This document shows, piece by piece, positions 12,505 to 24,712 of a stretch of 64,000 nucleotides of DNA. The DNA is from Pyropia haitanensis (lineage: Eukaryota; Rhodophyta; Bangiophyceae; Bangiales; Bangiaceae), in contig SDUX01000006.1 of assembly GCA_008729055.1 (NCBI GenBank), forward strand, positions 3,026,842-3,090,841. Reading direction: 5' to 3'. The stretch's first letter is position 1. Each line of letters starts with the position of its first letter. The notes under the pieces are model-generated. The model was not told where the DNA came from. It saw nothing but the letters and a program-made list of their open reading frames with translations, and did not search any database. The position numbers and the translations under genes are program-made.

Positions 12505-15500
12505 GACACCACCCCCCAGGCCCAGCAGGTGCCGCCGCATATCGTCTGCCAACGCGGCGGCAAGCCGCGCCACCTCTGGCGCGGCAACGGTGACCGCCAC
12601 CGGCGCCGCCGCGTCGGCGGTAAGGACGCCCAACGCCGGGGCGGTGCCACGCGCAGCGGGAGCACCGCCCCCGCCCCCGGGGCGGCGGCGGCGGAACGCC
12701 GCCTCCGCGGCGGTCCACCAGGGCGCCCCCCACAGCTCGAGCCGCCCCTTGGCGAGCCCGCCCGCCGCGGCCTCGACCGCCCGGTCGGTGGCCCACAGGT
12801 AGGGCGCGCGGCGGGCGGCCGCGTCGGCCGCGGCGATGCGGTCGCGCTGGGTGGCGGCAAGGGCGGGCGTCCACCCGGGCGGGGACTCTTTGAGGACGGC
12901 GGTGAGGGCCGCGGCGGTAGCGACGGCGAGCTCCACCAGCGGCGTCGATAGGGGGGGGGGGGGGACGCGGCCGCGGGGGACAGGGACGGGGAGGACAGCG
13001 CCGCCGCGACCGGCGGCGCGGGCATCGCCTTGCCCGCCCCGCCGCCGCCCGTCGGCGGCAGCCGCGACCGCGCGGCGGTGAGCCCCCGCCAGCGCAGCGG
13101 CCGGCCGTCGCGGCGGGCGTAGAGCCCGGCCTCCACAGCCGGCAGCGCCACGACGAGCCGCTCCAGGTGGTCGGGTGACGCGAGCACCGACGTCAGCGCG
13201 CGGAGGCCCGCCGGCAGCGCCAGCCGCGCCACCGCCAGCGGCGACGGGTGGAGGCGCGTGGGGGGGGTGGCCTTCGCCGCCGCCACTGCCGCCGCCGCCG
13301 CGGCCGCCGCCTCTCCCCCGAGCGGCACGAGCACCTCAATGGGCCCGACGGTCACTTCGAGCGACAGCCCCGCCTGGAGGTCGTCGGGCAGCACCCGCGC
13401 GGGGCCCACCACCGGCACAGACACAGCGGCCGCGGCGGCGGCGACGGCGGCCAGCCCCGACGCGGACGCCGCGCCCGCTACTGACTCGATGGACAAGGTG
13501 CTCGCGGCGAGGTAGGGCACCCCCGCGGGAGTGTTCCACACGCGCCGCTCAAACGACACGCCGCTCAGCACCACATCATAGTGGGGGGGTAGGGGGGGCA
13601 CCACCTTTGCCGCCGCTGCCGCAACGCCAGTCGCGGGAACCACCCCCACCGCCGTGCCCGGCGGCGGCGCTGTCACAACCGCCGCCAGCGGCGGCGCGGC
13701 GCGTCCCGGCGGGATACCTACCGTCGCCGCCGTCGCGATCACACCCACCCCCGCCGGGTAGGTGCGGACGCGCACGACCCCATCCCCCTCCGCGCCCGGC
13801 GTCAGCCGCAGCACAAACGACCCCCCATCAGCAAACACGTCAAACGCGAGCGCGTCGAGCACGACCGTCGGCGGCGGTGCGGCCGCAGCGGCGGCGGCCA
13901 GCCCCAGCGGTGCCGCCACGCACGGTGACGCGTGGAGGCCGGCCGTCACCCCGTCGGGCGCGCGGAACACAAACGAAAAGGCCGTGTCCGCGGCGGGCAG
14001 CTCCGCGATCGGCACGTGGTAGACGGCCGCGGCGGCAGTGTAGCCGGGCGGTAGCGGGCCGTCGGCGGCGGCGGAAAGGGCGTGGACAGTGGCGCCGGCG
14101 TAGTTTTCGGCCAGGTTCATCGCCGGCAGCAGGAAGGGGGGGGCCAGGTCAAACGCCGCGCCGCTGACAGTCCATGCCAGCGCCACCTCGTCGATGGCGT
14201 CGGGGCTCGACTCGACGTACGTGACCTGACGGCCGGAAAAGATGCTCGTCGCCAGCCGCGCCACCACGTGCTCGATCACCGCCGGCGGAGAGCTGCCGCC
14301 GACGTCGGCGGCACCAACGCCGCTGCCATCTCCTGCCGAGGGGTGCGCCACCGGGTCCCTGGCAGCGAGGCGAGCGGTGGCGGGCGCCACGCCCGCACCC
14401 GCGTGCGGCACCGCGTCGAGCGGCACGACAAGCACCATCTCCGCGGCGGGGGTGTCGAGGCTCCAGTCCACCTCGGCGGCGGGCGCGTTGAACGTGAGGC
14501 TCGACGGAAAGTGCAGCGTCGCGACCGCCGCGTCGCCGCGGACCTCAAGCACCGGGTCCGCCGCCGCGGCGGCCACGTCCACCCACAGGTTGTCCGCGGG
14601 CGCCCCAAACCGCAACGCGTAGCCGCCCCGCCACGCCGCCGTCACCGCGTACGACGCGGGCACGTACAGCCGCTGGTCGTCGACGGGCGGCGCCGCGTCG
14701 GCCGCGTCCGACCCGATGTTGGACAGCACCCGCAGCAGGTCGCCCGTGATGAGCGTCGTCGCGGCGCCCGCGGACAGCGCCGTCTCCCACCGCTGTGGGC
14801 CGTTCCACACGGCGGGGAACCGCACGGACGTGGCGACGCAAAAGTCCTCGGCCGCCATGTGGACCGCGTCAAAGACGCCCTCGGACGTCAGCCGCCCGCC
14901 GGGGACGGCCAGGGTCACGCTCAGCTCTGCGTCCACGTCGTACGGCACCGACAGTTGCAAGCGGGGTCGGGGGGAGGCGCCCGTGACGGGCTCCCCTGCG
15001 CGCAACGCATTCCCCTCGCCGTCCCCTTCCACCGTGCCGGGTCGTGGCGGCCGACGTCGCCGCCGCCGCCGCCGCCGACGTTGCTGCGTGTGGACGGCGC
15101 TGCGGAACAGGTCGGCCGCGACGGCCGACGGCGGGCGGGTCGACAGCAGCAGCCGCGACGGTGGCGGTTCCCAGTCCGGCGGCCGGTGCCGCCGGAGGCC
15201 CCGCCACAGCGCCTCCCGCGGCGTAAACGGCAGCGCGAGCAGCGGGCCGCCCGTGGGGCCATTGTCCACCGTCACGTCCAGCGTAAACGCGGCGTAGGTG
15301 GCAGTCGCCGCCGCCGTCGCCGCCGCCGCCGCCGCCGCCGCCCCGGCGACGTCGCCGTTGCCGCCGCTGCCACCGCGCCGGTCGGCGCCATAGACGGACG
15401 GGAAGAGCCGTTCGTTGACCGCCACCGCCACCGCCACGCCCACCGGGTCCCACGTGGCGAGGGCGCCGCCCAGCCACACCGCCGCGCCCGTCTCGGGGCG

Positions 15501-16834
15501 GCCGCTGCCGGCAGCTGCCTCTGAATCCCGCGCGGCAGGTGCCGCCGCCGCCGCCGCCGCGGCCGTGTCATACCAGTAATCCACGTCGGCGGTGGCCGCG
15601 GCGAGGAGCGGCACCGCCGCGTCATCACCGTCGTTGCCGTCGCCGCCACCGCCGCTGTCGCCGCCTCTACCTAGCGGCACGTCGAGGACCACGTCGCCCT
15701 GTCGCGCCCCCCCCCCCCACCCTCCCCCCTCCTCCGCCCACGACCCCGCCGCAGGCGCGCCGCAAACGCCGACGCCACCCGCCGCCGTCGCCCGCCCGTT
15801 GCCAGCCGCGCGCCAAGCTCGCCGAGCCGCCCGCTCGGCCGCGGGGTGGTGTCACGGCGGCTGCCGCCGCCCGCCCCGCCGCCCTCGCGCCCCGAGCCGC
15901 CACCGCCGCCCCGCAGCGCGCCGAGCGTCACCCCCGCCGCCACAGCACGCACGCGCACGCGGCCGCCGGCCGACACGGCGGCGCGCACCTTGGCGCGTTG
16001 TACCCCTAGCCGCAGCGCGGGTGGCGGCGCCGGCGGAGGGGGTGGCAGCCCGTCCCCCGTGGGCGCCTCGGCGCCGCCGCCGCCGCCCACTATCACCACC
16101 GCCCCAGCGATGCGAATGAGGGTGTGCGCGAGGCAGACGGCGAGCCAGCTGTTGAGGGGGGGCGGGGGGGTGCCGGGCGCGACCGCCGCCGCCGCCGCTG
16201 CCGCTGCTGCCCGGGACTTTCTTCCCGTTGCCGATGCCGCCGTCGCGGCCGCCATGGCGGCAGCGTGCGGCGGGGCGGCGGCGGCGGCGGCGGCGGCAAC
16301 GGCCGCCGCTGCCGCCCCGTGCGCGGCCGCGTTGTGCACCACCCGCACGGACAGCCCGGTGAGCGCCAGCGCCGCGTACGCGTCCGACGGCCACGCCTGG
16401 GCGTAGGGCGGGTGCCGCGCGCCGCCGTTGCCGCCGCCGCCGCCACCTGCCGGGCTGTCCCCATCCTCCCCGTCTGAGCAGGAGGCGCCCACCTTGTCCG
16501 CCTCGGCCGCCCCCCCGCCAGTACCCCCCGCCCCACCCAGACCGGGTCGCCCCACCCGCCGCCGCCGCCACCATCGCACGACGAGGACCGCTTCGGCGAC
16601 CTCAAACACCCCGTCGGGGGTGGTGAGCACCACCCGCCGCGCGACGGCGGTGCCGCCCAGCGGGTAGACCGACAGCGAGCCGAGCCGCACGTGCGAGCCG
16701 CCGCCGCCCGCCGACGACAGGCGGTTGGCGACAAACGCGGCGGCGGCGCCCGTGGCGGCGGGGAGGAGCGTGACCGCGGCGGCGGCGGCGGCGGCGAGGC
16801 CGCCGACGGCGACGCCAAAGAGGAGGAGAGACAT
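3305..16834 (-). CDS. Bridge-like lipid transfer protein, BLTP1/Csf1/Tweek family, about 4,500 residues
   Basis: Giant protein of the family that forms hydrophobic grooves carrying lipid between membranes, anchored by its N-terminus. It starts at 16834 (MSLLLFGVAVGG) with a hydrophobic anchor in the first ~38 residues. Then comes the family N-terminal signature RLGSLSVYPLGG...FEVAEAVLVVRWW, matching the IGSLS...FRWW segment of animal BLTP1. A second conserved block at about 14950-14400 reads VRFPAVWNGPQRWETAL...LHFPSSLTFNAPAAEVDWSL. The conserved C-terminus reads ISPYVSHYQYLRDLLSLY, then LQPLGELTPSLATVLGWLGV; the stop is TGA at 3305. Length is near that of human BLTP1 (~5,000). Ala/Gly/Pro tracts interrupt the family blocks. 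Six frame changes fall at or near homopolymers: 15707-15718, 12951-12964, 8749-8760, about 8378-8490, 7690-7800 and 5022-5044. No intron is needed. Family assignment is strong at both ends, weaker in the middle. Confidence 0.8.
6628..6699. repeat. (GCC)24 microsatellite within the BLTP1 gene
   Basis: Twenty-four uninterrupted GCC triplets, read on the minus strand as a poly-Gly run inside the lipid-transfer protein. Longest pure trinucleotide run in that gene; probably length-variable. Confidence 0.85.
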
Positions 16835-17667
16835 GGATTGGGGAGCAGGGGCGGGGAACGGAGGCGAGAACAGTGGAGAGGGGGGAAGGGGGCCGAGGTT
16901 GTGGCAGATGACGTGGGAAGGAAGAGGGGAAGGGGCGAGCGTAGAAAGGAGAAGGGGGTGTGGATGAAGTGGGGAGGGCAATAAAAGTGGTGAGGCGGAG
17001 AGGGGGACAGTAGCGGATGTATGATAGAGTAGGGGTGTCGGGAGTAAAGGGAAAAGGGGTCGGGGAGGACGCAACGGGCCAGTCAGAGAGGACGCAAGCG
17101 GGAAGTTGGAGAGGATGCAACCGTAGGGTTAGGGGATGGGAAAGTGAAGAGAGGGCGAGACGCAAGAGGGGAGGGAGGGGGCGGACACCGCAGCAGCGGT
17201 CACCCCGCCGCTCCACAGCCGGTCGCCCCCGCGGCGGTAGCCGCGTCGGGGGCGGCGCGGCCGCGGCGGCAGTGGCGGGCCAGGAGGTGGGCGGGCCAGC
17301 TGCGAGGGCGGGTGGGGGCCAAGGCCACACCACCCGCCGCACGGACCGCCTATAGCGCAGCAGCTGCAGCTGCTGTTGCTACGGCGGTTGCGGTACTGGG
17401 GTTGGCTGCTGCGGGTGAAGCGGGGGGATGACTGCCAGTTAAGTGGCCCCCGTGGCTGTCAGATTGTGAAGCTAACGTGGGATTCGCAATGCAATTGTCG
17501 CTGTCGCAGTCGAGCGCACAAAATTACTAGATTCGGGTGTACATTGAAACGGACGTGAAGGTGAATGGCAACGGGAAACAGCACAGACGATGAACGGTGG
17601 TGCCACCGACACCCCATGCGGACTGACGCGGGGTAGAGCGCGTAGGGGCGGCGAGCTAGCGTGCGTC

Positions 17668-17677
17668 CTATAAAAAG
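17668..17677 (+). promoter_or_regulatory. TATA-like element
   Basis: CTATAAAAAG in a low-GC island. It is the best TATA match in the region, but no convincing gene starts just downstream on this strand, so it may be chance or belong to an unrecognised transcript. Confidence 0.2.
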
Positions 17678-19337
17678 TGGATGTTGACGGTACGTGAAGG
17701 TGCATGAAATCTCCGTCTGGACCAATGAATCCACACCTGCACGTCCGAGCAACATCCACTTCTTAGCGGAAGCACAGTACGGGGGGGCGGAGGTGAGCCG
17801 CGCGGGCAGGTTGAGTGCACAAGGAAAGCAGTGAGGGCAAGGGAGAGCATGGAAGAAGAAGAGGCGGAGCGTCACGCAGTCGCCATCGCCCACTCGGACT
17901 TGGGCGAGGCGGAGAGGGTGCCGGAGAGTACGGGGCTGACGTCACGGGGCTGTCTTGAGAGAGCAAGACCTCCTGCGGCACCTCATCACCGGAGTGACTG
18001 GCGCTGGGGAGGTGCTGACCGCTCTTGCAGCGGGCTGGCGGGGCGCCTGCGGATCATAGGTGTGGAGAGGATGTCACACCTCCTACGCGGCGTGCGCGAC
18101 AGCCAAGATCGTTGGTGTCTAAGACCAACTACGCCGCAAAACCGGTGCAACTGGTCCTGCAGAGCTGATCAGGCCGATGCGGTTCCCTCGGCTGCCAGTG
18201 TAGGGCCCTGTCCGATGCTCCCCCTGTTTCGGGCGATGGCGGGCTCTCTACCCAGTGCATCCTCGTTCAGGTTTCTCCCGATCCCGGCCATCGGACCCTT
18301 TGCTCCTTCCCAGCGGTGTTTCCGACGGCAAACAAAAGCGGGGTTTCTCCACCCTAGTGCTACCCCGCCCTTCTGACTCTCCTTCCCCTTGCATACACGC
18401 CCGCCTCCGGTGGAGCAGCCCCCCCCATCCCACGACACCCTGCTACCAGCTAAATGCGCACGCGCAGCCGCGCGGCCGCCGAGGCAGCCCGCCCGTGCTC
18501 GTACTCCCGCCCGTTTCCCCATCGCCCCTCCGCCACCGCCACCGCCGCCGTCACCGTGCGGTGACTGCGCCCGTGTTGGTATCACAACAGACAGGATTGA
18601 GTGGGCAGTGGCGCGCATGCGGTCTCGCCCCTGCTTCCGACGTTAAAACCCTAGCGGTGACGGCAACAGCGGCGTCGGCGGCGGTGGGGGAAGGGGTGCG
18701 CTGGCCTCCCGCCTCCACCCTCCCCCACGTTCCATCAGCATCCCTCGTGGGGGTCCGCCACGGATGCGCACGTGGAAGGACATCCCGTGTTTGCGGAGAG
18801 ACGAATGGGAAGCGGCGGGGGGAGGTAGCAGTCGATACGGAAAATCATACGCGCACGGTTTGGGCACAGCAGCACAGACAGCCGCACAGACAGCATCTCT
18901 GCGCGTATGACATCTGGTCCTTCCCCCCCCCTCCCACGCAGGTGTCCGGGGCCGCGTTGGGTGGGCAGCGCGGGGCCGCCTCGCTGCATGCATGCATCCC
19001 AGGCGGGGGTGGGCCACATGTTGACCCAATCCCCCACCCCACACGCCGCTGTCGCTGTGGGGAGGGGTGGGGACACACCGCCGCGTCACGCTGCCGTGTC
19101 TGCGCGCGCGGGGTGACACCTTACCTCACCGACAGCGCGGCGGCCGCCGTGCTCGTGCTCGCGCCGCGCCTCCTCCCCCCGCTCCGTGTTTCTTTCCCCC
19201 CCCCCCCCCGCCCGCGCGCGCGCCGTCGCGCGGGTGCCGCGCGCCTGCCGTTTGCCCGCCGCTGGTGGTTTTGCCGACCGCCGCCGCCGCCGTCGTCCCG
19301 GTTCCCGTGTGCGTGTCTGCGGGGGGGGGGGGGGCGT

Positions 19338-19424
19338 CGCGGGCGTCGGCCCGCGTCGGCCCGCGCCGCGTCGGCCCGCGTCGGCCCGCGCCGCGTCGGC
19401 CCGCGCCGCGTCGGCCCGCGTGCG
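19338..19424. repeat. Short tandem array of CGCGTCGGCC units
   Basis: About seven imperfect copies of a 10-15 base unit (GTCGGCCCGCG, alternating with GTCGGCCCGCGCCGC), just upstream of the RNase H1-like start, with a run of about 14 G's immediately before it. Confidence 0.7.
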
Positions 19425-19635
19425 CCGCCCGCAGCGCCGCGGCTGCCGCCGTTGCCACCGCCGCCGCCGCCGCCGTTGCTGTCGTCGCCGTCGCTGCCAC
19501 CGCTGTCGGGGTCGTCCTGTCGGTGGCTGCGGTTCCCGCGCGTGGCTTGCGTTGGTCCGCCGTGCCCCCCCCCCCCTTCGCCCCCGGGCCTCTCCTGCCC
19601 CCCCCGCGTCTCCTACCACCCCCCCGTTCCCGGCC

Positions 19636-20379
19636 ATGGGTGCCCGCGGCCGTGGCCGCGCGCGCGGGGGTGGCGTCTCGGCCAGCCGCAAGCGCAAGTA
19701 CTTTGCCGTCTCGCGCGGCCGCGACGGCGCGTCCGGGGTGTTTGACAACTGGGAGGCGTGCCGGCAGCTGGTGGAGGGCGTCCCCGGCGCGCGCTTCAAG
19801 AGCTTCCCCAACCGCCTGGCCGCGGCGGCGTACGTGGCGTCGGGGGTGGGCGTGACGGCCGCGCTCGACGCGGCGGCCGCCGACGCGGCGGGTGGGCTGG
19901 GCAGCGCCGCGGATAGGGAAAGGGGAGGCGGTGCGGGGGGGGGGGGGGAGGTGGGGGGGACAGCTCTGACGGGGCGGACGACTGGGATGGGGATGGCGGG
20001 GGGGCGGGGGGGAGGGGGGGGGGCGCGGCGGCGGCCACCACGGCAGCCACCGGGATGGGGGCGGCCACCGGGACGGTGGTGGGAGCAGCGCCGCGGCGGG
20101 GGGTGGCCACGCGGACTCGTGGGCGGAGCGGGACGACAGGGGACGCCGCCCGCGGGTGCTCGTCATCTGCACAGACGGCGCGTGGGTGGCGGGCCGCGGC
20201 GCCGGGGTGGGCGTCTACTTTGGCCCCGACGACGCGCGCAACGTGAGTGAGCGCCTCACCGGCGACACGCAGACCGCCCAGCGGGCGGGCCTCACCGCCG
20301 TGATCCGTGCGCTCGAGGCGCTCCTCGTCCCCGGCGGCGACGGCTATGGCGATGAGGACGGCGACGGCAGCGACGCGGA

Positions 20380-20410
<31 letters not shown>

Positions 20411-20731
20411 GGCGGCTGGGGCGGCGGCGGCGGCGGCGGCGGGGATGACGGCGGCCGCGCGCGGGACGTGGTCATCCGCACGGACAGCAACTACACGTGC
20501 ATGGGCGTCGGCGGCTGGATTGCCGGGTGGAAGCGCAACGGCTGGGTGACGCCGTCGGGGGAGGCGGTCAAGAACGAGGACCTGTGGCGGAGCCTGGACG
20601 AGCTCCTCGCGCAGGAGCGCAGCCGCCGGTCGGTGGAGATTGTGTGGGTGCGCCGCGGCGTCGCCGACCGGTCGGGCAACGAGGCTGCGGACCGGCTGGC
20701 CACCGAGGCGATCCAAAGAGAAGAAGACTAG
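19636..20731 (+). CDS. RNase H1-like protein with N-terminal hybrid-binding domain; catalytic residues altered
   Basis: RNase H1 normally cuts the RNA strand of RNA-DNA hybrids in nucleus and organelles. Residues about 21-75 (KRKYFAVSRGRDG...GARFKSFPNRLAAAAYV) form the viroplasmin/hybrid-binding domain. An acidic Gly linker follows (DSSDGADDWDGD; HRDGGG repeats), then the RNase H fold from about 20153. The first Asp is present (ICTDGAW), as is the Asp of IRTDSNY, the KRNGW...VKNEDLW segment, and the final Asp of GNEAADRLA. The catalytic Glu of the usual (N)xRxEL motif is Gly here (TAQRAGLTAV), and the His of the GHxG motif is lost (RRGVADRSGNEAAD). A poly-Gly insertion splits the domain. Frame changes fall at G runs 19935-19948 and 19998-20025. 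The fold is confident; nuclease activity is doubtful. Stop TAG at 20729. Confidence 0.8.
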
Positions 20732-21322
20732 GAGGGGGGAGAAGGGAGCGGGTGCGTGGGTGGAGGACGAGGGGGTGCGTAGGGGATGAGGGGGGGGGGG
20801 GTGGACGGGCGTAGCCCCGTGCCCCCGGTTGAGTTGGTGAATGGATGGGGGGTGGGGGGGGGTGGTGGTGCCCCTCGCATGCTTGTGACGTGGCGCACAG
20901 ACGGCTACCACTTCCCCCGTCGCGTCATGCATCTTTTGATTGCTCGTTGCGCGGGGCGGGCTGCGCGGACGGCTGCCGACACCCCGCGGGTACGTACGTG
21001 CCATGGGGCGGGCGGGGGAGGGAAGGTGCGGCCGCGCCCGCCCGTCGCGGCGGAGCGGTTGGCGCCGCCCTACGCACGTGGGCGGGTCGGTGGGGCTCCC
21101 CCACCCTGTACCAAAAATTGTGCCGGCGTCTGTCTCGCTCACCTCGTCCTCGACCGTCCTACACCCCCAGGCGTGCATGGTATGCACGCACACCCCATCC
21201 CCTCCTCGAGCCAGCAGCACCCCTCCCCCTCTTACACGCCACACCCACCGACGACTCCATACCAGGTCGACACACCCCCCGCCGAAGCGCAACACCCCCA
21301 AAACTCCCCCGCCCGGCACCAC
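20732..21322. other. Intergenic between convergent 3' ends
   Basis: Downstream of the RNase H1-like gene (+) and of the helicase (-). It has G runs at its left and many CA/CCCC stretches at its right, with a pocket of ordinary GC at 20870-21000. No gene or RNA recognised. Confidence 0.5.
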
Positions 21323-24300
21323 TCAGTCCCCTCCCCCGTCCTCGCCGCCCGCGGCGCCCCTCCCGGCGGACCGGTTGCCCACCCACTGCTGCACCCGCGC
21401 GCGGGTGCCAACGTCCAGCGGCGCCCGCTTTGGCACCTTGCCGTGCTTCTTCTTGGGCGCCGCCGCCGGCGGCGCGTCCCCCCCCCCCGGACCCCCCTCC
21501 CCACCACCGCCGCCGCCACCGTCACCCGCCGCGGCCGCCCCCGACGGCACCCGCCGCTTGCCCACCTCCCGCGTATCCCGCAACCGCGCCTTGGCCGCCC
21601 GCTTCCGCTCCTTGGCCGCCGCCGCCACGGCCGCCGCCTTGACCGCCCGCCGCTTGCGCGTCCGCCCCTCCCGCGCGGCCGCGGCGGCCGCCTCGACCGC
21701 CACCGCGGCGGCCTCGTCGCCGGCCGCGCGCGCGGCGGCGGCGCGAGCGGCGGGCTTCAGCTTCCGCGCGCCCGCAGACGGGATGTACAGGCCCCCGTCG
21801 GGGGCGGCGTAGAGCGCGCCGGGGGGGGTGGGGGAGGGCGCCCAGCCGGCGCCGCGCGTCGCCTTGGCGGCGCGGTGTGCGGCGCGGCGGGCGGCGTGGT
21901 AGGCGGCGGCGGCTTCATCCGAGAGGCCGGCGTCGAGGTCCACCTCGTAGCCACCGGGGGGGGGGCCGGACCACCCCCCCGTCGTCTGGCCCTCGGCCGC
22001 CGCCGCGCCCGTGGCGGCCGCGCTGCCAACGTCCGCATCGCGGGGCCCGCGGCTCGAACCGCCACCGCTGCCGCCGCTGCCGCCGTTGCCGCCGCCGCGG
22101 GCGGCGTCGCGGCTGCCGTCACCGTCGCCGCCGCCCGCTGGCGGGCGGCGGCCGCCCGCACCGGCCGCGCGCCCCTCCGCCGCGCCCCGCGCCCTACCGC
22201 GGGGAGACTCCCACGGGCGGGCGGTGCGGCCGACCCAGCCCGCCGCGGCGGTGGTGTTGTTCGGGTCGGGCCCGCGCGCGTCGGCGTACGCCTCAGCAAA
22301 CCGGGCGCGGCTGGCGGGTGACACGCCGCCGGCGGTGGAGTAGCCTTGGCTGCCGCCGCGGGGGTAGGGGCGCTCGCCTGCGGGGGGCGAGCCGCCGCCG
22401 CGGGCGGTCGAGTAGCCGCCACGCGCAGACGAGGAGCCGCCACGCGCAGACGAGTAGCCGCCACGCTCCGACGAGTAGCCGCCACGCTCCGACGAGTAGC
22501 CGCCACGCTCAGACGAGTAGCCGCCACGCTCAGACGCGTACCCGCCGCCGGAGCCGGCAGAGGAGTAGCCACCGCGCCCGGACGCGTAGCCGCCACTGCC
22601 GCGGGCCGACGAGTAGCCCCCGCGCTCCATCCCGTAGCCGCCGCCCCCGCCACGGGCGGTCGAGTAGCCCCCACGCCCCGACGCGTAGCCGCCGCCACCA
22701 CGGCCGCCGCCCGCACCCCGCTCCGTGGCGTACCCCCCGCGGCCACCGCCGGCGGCGGCCGACCCCCCCCGCCCCCCCCCTCCCCCGCGGCCTGCACCCC
22801 CCCACCCCTCCTCCTCCCCCACCCCCGCCGCTCCCCCCCCCTCACGGAAGCGGGGCTCCGTCTTGCGTCGCCGCACGGCCGGCACGACCACCCCCCCCCG
22901 GAGCTCCACCGCCGCAATCTCCACCCGCACCGCGGCGGCGAGCTTGCCCACCACCCACGCGCTCTCTGGGGTTGCAACATTGACGACGAGCCCCGTCCCC
23001 CCCGCGCGCCCGCACCGCCCCGCCCGGTGCACGTAGTGGTCCCCGTCGGTGGGGAGGTCCAGGTTCACCACGTGCGACAGGCGGGGCACGTCCAGGCCGC
23101 GGGCGCCGACCTCAGTCGCGACGAGCACGTCCGCCTTGGCCGACCGGAACGCCGCCAGCACCGCCGCGCGCTGCTCCTTGGGCGCCTCCCCGGTCAGGCC
23201 GACGGCCGCGACGCCCAGGTCGGCGAGGCCGTCGACGACGCGGCCGACGCGGCGGCCGTCGTCAACAAAGACGATCGTCGCGGTCGGCGGGGGGGCCGTG
23301 TACAGCACCCGCCGGACCGCGTCGAGGCGCTTGCGCGGCGGCACGACGGTGTAGACGTGGGACAGGTGGGGTGGCAGCCGGCCGGCGCCGGCGCCGACGC
23401 GCACCAGCGTCGGCTCCGCCATGTGGTCGAGCGCAAACGCGCGCACCGCCGCGGTATCCGACGTGGCCGACGCGAACACGCGCTGCGCGGGCCGCGGCAC
23501 GGCGGCCAAGAGGGCGACCACGTCGGCGCGGGTCGACTCGCTGAGGAGGGCGTCCACCTCGTCCAGCACCAGCGTCGACACGCCACCGAGGCGGAGGGAC
23601 TTTTTGGCGCCACCGCCGCCGCCGCCGCCGCCACCACCCCCCCCCCAGCCGTCGCCGTCGGCGCGGCCGCCGCCGCCGCCTGGGCGGCCGGCGGCGGTGA
23701 GGCCGGCCAGCTCGGCGAGGCGGCCGGGCGTGCCGACGACCAGGTGCGGCGGCTTCTTCTTGAGCGCCTCGGCCTGGCGCGTCGGGTTGGCGCCGCCAAT
23801 GAGCACCGCCACCGCCACGCCCAGCGGGCCGCCCAGCCGCTCCGCCTCGCGGCCAATCTGGACGGCCAGCTCCCGCGACGGCGCGACGACGACCGCGCCG
23901 ACGCGCGGTGCGGTGGCGGAGCCAGCCGCGGCGGCGTCCGCCACCGCCGCGGCGGCGGTCTCGAGGAGCGGCAGCAGGAAGGCGAGCGTCTTGCCAGTCC
24001 CCGTGTGCGACTGGATGACCACGTCCTTGCCGGCGGCGAGTACTGGCAGCGCCGCCGCTTGCACCCGCGTCGGCCGCTCCATGCCGGGCACGGCTGTCAG
24101 GGCGGTGGTGAGACGGTCGTCCTCGAGGAGCGTGCCAAAGTGGAGGGGGGAGAGCAGCGCGTCGCGCGCGTCGGACGCGTCGCCGTCGGGGGGGGGAGAG
24201 GGACCTCAATGACCGCCGCCCAGCCGGCGCCGGCCTCGAGTGTCACCCGGGAGGAGGCGTCGATGGCGTCGAGGGAGACGGGTGCGGCGGCGGCGGCGGC

Positions 24301-24671
24301 GGGGGGGAGAGCGCCGCCATCGACGGCCGTGGCGCCGTCGCTGGCGCCAGCGGCGGTCGACGCGGACGGCGTGGCGGGCGTGAACCACGACAAGTCCTCC
24401 GCGTCGCTCCCGTCGCTCTCGTCGCTCTCGTCGTCGTCGTCGTCGCCAGCGGTCAGACCACCAGACGCCTCTACGGCGGTGGTGGCGGCGGCAGCGTCGG
24501 CAGTCGTTCCACCCGGGGAAGCGGCAAGGCTCGCGCCGGGCGCACCGGCCGTGGCACCCCCGTCTGTCGCCGCCGGTTCCCTGCCGCCGCCGCCGCCGCC
24601 GCCGCCGGCAACGGACATGCCTAGGACCCCGCGCAGGGGCGGCGCGCGCCAGCCGCGCTCGCAGCTGCCGC

Positions 24672-24712
<41 letters not shown>

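Larger units (their letters stand above)
16835..19635. promoter_or_regulatory. 2.8-kb divergent intergenic region, BLTP1 (-) / RNase H1-like (+)
   Basis: Upstream of two divergent genes. The part at 16835-17170 is purine-rich. The part at 17440-18250 has clearly lower GC than the genes, and 18400-19630 returns to extreme GC. A TATA-like CTATAAAAAG lies near 17668-17677 on the plus strand. A repeat array occupies 19338-19424. The frame at 17831-18376 is open but shows no family feature. No RNA gene recognised. Confidence 0.4.

Noticed and set aside
17831..18376. Plus-strand frame of 181 codons in a low-GC island after a TATA-like box
   Set aside because: Not GC-biased at third positions like the real genes, no domain, and spacing to the TATA-like site does not fit.
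18255..19745. Long open frame leading into the RNase H1-like gene
   Set aside because: It is out of frame with the hybrid-binding domain and low complexity; the ATG at 19636 starts the recognisable protein.
22370..22745. Regular repeat spacing suggesting a CRISPR array
   Set aside because: The units are contiguous 21-base coding repeats without spacers, in frame in the helicase gene of a eukaryote.
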